Position numbers and translations under genes: made by a program
Source of the DNA: Chrysoporthe austroafricana
Taxonomy: Eukaryota; Ascomycota; Sordariomycetes; Diaporthales; Cryphonectriaceae
NCBI GenBank assembly: GCA_001051155.2
Contig: JYIP02000007.1
Coordinates: 1,676,342 to 1,740,341 of the forward strand
DNA: 64,000 nucleotides
Direction of reading: 5' to 3'
Shown: positions 61,740 to 64,000 of the stretch, piece after piece
Numbering within the stretch: position 1 is the first letter of the stretch
Layout: every line of letters begins with the position of its first letter
The notes under the pieces: generated by a model
The model's input: only the letters and a program-made list of their open reading frames with translations
Told to the model about the DNA's origin: nothing
Databases searched by the model: none

Positions 61740-62250
61740 AATAATTAAAATCAGAAAGCTTAATTACAATTTCAGGCTTAGCAGCCAGATCGATAACCGA
61801 CTAATCAATTTCCGACCCAAATTGCTATAAAGCAATATCCAAATCGAAACTCTAAGAAAAAGACTTTCAGGAATTAAAGATTCCGCAATACGATATTCGG
61901 CCTCGGCTTTACGACATTCCTCCTCGGCCTTTTCGGCTTCTAACCTTTCCAACTCCTTTATATTATCAATTTCCCGATAAATAGCCCGTATTATTTTACT
62001 ATATTACTTATATTTTAATTTCTGCTAATAGAGAATATAAGCATTTAATATTGCTACTTCTTTATATATAGCTTCTAATTCGGTTTTAAGCTATTAATAT
62101 TTGGCTATTACCCGGTTCAATTGTATAAGAGAAAGATTACGTATATTGCATGTCGTATAACTCAAATAAATGCAACTTGAATAACGAAAAGATTTAAAAT
62201 CGAATAAATAATAGCCTTTTAGCTTATAAAGTTTATAATAAGAATAAAGC
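61740..62250 (-). pseudogene. Antisense Cys-rich/coiled-coil gene of element E
   Basis: Opposite to pol, in the same position as in G, B and C. The start region reads YSYYKLYKLKGYY and YSSCIYLSYTTC, with Tyr where Cys is expected. The coiled coil (KELERLEAEKAEEECRKAEA) is intact. A small indel before SFDLD shifts the frame. Stops replace Gln elsewhere. Confidence 0.6.
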
Positions 62251-62442
62251 ATTAATATAAGCTTTTCAGTAGAAATAATAATATAAAAAAGAAAAGCTTT
62301 TTATTTAGCTTTAAAAGCTTTCGATATATAATAACTAGCAGCTTTACCAAATATCTTAATTAAGAAAGCACGATTAATAAAAAGAATAATAAAAAAGCTT
62401 ATAAGAGATTATTAAAGATAATAATTAATAGAAAAGGAATAA

Positions 62443-62898
62443 TATTATAAACTAATATATAAGCTAAAGTATAATATTAAAGCTACTCAGAACGACTTAT
62501 TCGATACCGAAACTTTTAGGCTTAGCTGCCAAACTAACCAAATGCTTATATAAGCAAAGATTAAAGTTAAGATTGCCGAACTCGCTAAGCGAGCCTAGCG
62601 ATCTATAAAGTTGCTAGATTTGCTTAGCGATCCAAGCAAGTCTAACTGAAAAGCTGGATATATAAAAACAGAATATTTACTAGATAAATTGCTATAGCTT
62701 TTCACTCGGAAATCTAAATATTATTCGAAACCCAAGTTTATTTTCAGTAATAGCTGCTTAAGCTTATAAATATTCGTATTCAGAAAATCCCGTTAAAAGT
62801 ATTTCTAATATTTAAAGCTTATATTTAATATCGCTTTTATTAATATAAACCCTTTTAACTTTATAGTATATTTTAAGATTGCTATAGCGTTTATAACA
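62443..62898 (+). repeat. 3' LTR of element E
   Basis: 456 bp, from TATTATAAAC to TTTATAACA. The U3 has its own inverted repeats (CTCGCTAAGCGAG; GCTTAGCGATC). The second half is homologous to the B, C and G LTRs. Confidence 0.85.
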
Positions 62899-63236
62899 AA
62901 ATATATTTAATAATTATTGAAATTATTAAAAAAATTCAATTTATTTTATTTATTTATTTTTATTTATATATTAATTATATAATAAATATTTATAATAATA
63001 ATAAAGTTATATAGCTTATTAGATTTAAAGCACTTTTATACTTTTAAATTCTATAAGAAAATAATATTAACGTTAAAGATTTACTTTCGTATTTTTTTTT
63101 AAATATATATATATTGCACTTTTATATACTATACTCTTAATAGCAGAAAGCCTTGTTAATATCATATTAGTTCTACCATTTCGTACTCCGGCTCTCGATA
63201 AATTAGTCTTGCGTTATTGGACAGATAACTCTTATC

Positions 63237-63258
63237 TCGATATATATCTATATATCGA
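63237..63258. promoter_or_regulatory. Near-perfect palindrome upstream of P450
   Basis: Perfect 10-bp arms TCGATATATA and TATATATCGA separated by two bases, about 160 bp before the ATG. It could be an operator for a dimeric regulator, or a TATA-rich promoter core. Confidence 0.55.
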
Positions 63259-63324
63259 CAGTCGGGGGGCATTGCACCGTCCTGACTTGAGAACTGTACT
63301 ATCGACGTGCCGTTTTTTTCTTTT

Positions 63325-63354
63325 CTTTTCTTTTCCCCCTTGAGAAAAGAAAAG
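63325..63354. repeat. CTTTTCTTTTC inverted repeat
   Basis: Perfect 11-bp arms (63325-63335 and 63344-63354) with an 8-base loop, 62 bp before the ATG and probably in the 5' untranslated region. The left arm is part of a longer pyrimidine tract. Confidence 0.7.
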
Positions 63355-63416
63355 GAAAACAGCTTTCATCTCTTCTGTGTCTCCTCCATCTGTTTGCTGT
63401 AATTGTGTTCGCAAAT

Positions 63417-64000
63417 ATGGCAAACACAAACCTTTCATGGAACATTCCCAAGGCCGATTTTCCTCTGCCTTCTCTAGAGCAATTAACTTCAACATGGATG
63501 CTCGCAACGCTAGCAATGGGAGCATACATGGTCTCCTTTGCCTTCGCACAGATATATGGCTTCAAATTTCCTGTTTTTGGTGTAACTTTCCAGCTTGAAC
63601 CAATCATGATTTCCAACTTTCGCTTCTTCCGCCACGCTGAAGATATCTTAAATGAGGGCTACCAGGCAGTGAGTCAATGCGGAAGACACGATGCGATGGT
63701 TCAGCTGACTGAGACCCCCCCCCCTAGTGCAAGGATAGAATCTTTCAATTTAGGAGAGCCGACACCGATATGCTAGTACTCCCGTACAAGTATGTCGAGG
63801 ACATCCGCAAGCTCCCGAACACTGTGGCAAGCCCGACGGTTGCTCACGTCCACAATCTGATGGGGTCTTCGACGAACATGCATATTATTCTCCGCAATAA
63901 TTTGCACTTCCGCACACTTCAGCTCAAGCTGACACCCAATCTCGGTTCACTTACGAGACCCATGCAGGAAGAGGTCAACTTTGCAGTAGAACACGAGCTG
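63417..64000 (+). CDS. Cytochrome P450, N-terminal part (runs off the window)
   Basis: Exon 1 is 63417-63668 (84 codons). A 59-bp intron (63669-63727, GT..AG, CTGAC branch) follows, then exon 2 from 63728 to the window end, in phase; 175 residues are visible. An N-terminal membrane segment (about residues 25-50) leads to FRHAEDILNEGYQA, then DMLVLPYKYVEDIRKLP, NLMGSSTNMHIILR and LHFRTLQLKLTPNLGSL, a run typical of the N-terminal third of fungal P450s of the ent-kaurene oxidase/CYP68-like type. The heme motif lies beyond the window. The acceptor could be slightly later, at an AG before GATAGA, without changing phase. The subfamily is from memory and uncertain; the P450 call is firm. Confidence 0.82.

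Larger units (their letters stand above)
57800..62898 (+). mobile_element. Chromovirus element E, 5'-truncated
   Basis: Homologous to C from about 30600 to its 3' end. It begins abruptly in the protease region: the 5' LTR, gag and zinc knuckle are missing. It then has reverse transcriptase, RNase H, integrase, chromodomain, an antisense gene, the purine tract AGAAAAGGAA (about 62430-62440) and a 456-bp LTR ending ...TTTATAACA. It is more decayed than C. Its LTR U3 differs from those of B and C. Confidence 0.82.
62899..63416. promoter_or_regulatory. A+T-rich border and promoter region of the island 3 P450
   Basis: 62899-63170 is A+T-rich without a gene. From about 63180 composition becomes ordinary. 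Before the P450 start there are a 22-bp near-palindrome (63237-63258) and a pyrimidine/purine inverted repeat (63325-63354). The promoter boundaries are inferred. Confidence 0.45.

Noticed and set aside
1..64000. CRISPR arrays, operons or ribosome binding sites.
   Set aside because: The window is fungal, with spliced genes. No regularly spaced repeat-spacer structure was seen; the tandem arrays are short and contiguous.

Overview
This window looks like a filamentous ascomycete (Pezizomycotina) chromosome with a two-compartment structure. Three islands of ordinary base composition carry genes with short introns (49-83 bp, GT..AG). They sit in very A+T-rich DNA built from degenerate LTR retrotransposons. 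The pattern of decay is the mark of RIP (repeat-induced point mutation): paired LTRs have identical lengths, they differ almost only by C/T and G/A transitions, and reading frames are broken mainly where CAA, CAG, CGA or TGG codons became stops. I cannot name the species.

Layout. 1-5848: truncated minus-strand element of family A. About 5849-13360: gene island 1, with a secreted alpha/beta hydrolase and a 14-helix MFS transporter. 13361-16016: extremely A+T-rich block. 16017-37593: three nested elements of one chromodomain-bearing Ty3/gypsy family. G is the oldest; B (21406-36014) lies inside G with target duplication ACTTT; C (28213-35502) lies inside B with target duplication CGGGT. 37594-48251: full-length family A element with 209-bp LTRs. 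48252-49230: LTR fragment and A+T-rich DNA. About 49231-56883: gene island 2, with a LaeA-like methyltransferase, a cytochrome P450, a rhodopsin-domain membrane protein and a Ure2p-like glutathione S-transferase. 56884-62898: A+T-rich DNA and a 5'-truncated chromovirus, E. About 63180-64000: start of island 3, the N-terminal part of another P450.

The genes (hydrolase, efflux pump, methyltransferase, two P450s, GST, membrane protein) are the usual tailoring, transport and detoxification enzymes of a fungal secondary-metabolite locus, split into islands by transposons. No backbone synthase (PKS, NRPS, terpene cyclase) is visible, so the cluster reading is inference.

The most interesting signal is in the transposons. 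All four chromovirus copies carry, between pol and the 3' LTR and on the strand opposite to pol, a broken gene with an N-terminal Cys pattern like a fungal Zn2Cys6 cluster followed by a coiled coil. Family A carries a different extra gene of roughly 700 codons, in the sense direction, after its integrase and chromodomain. I recognise neither as a named family.
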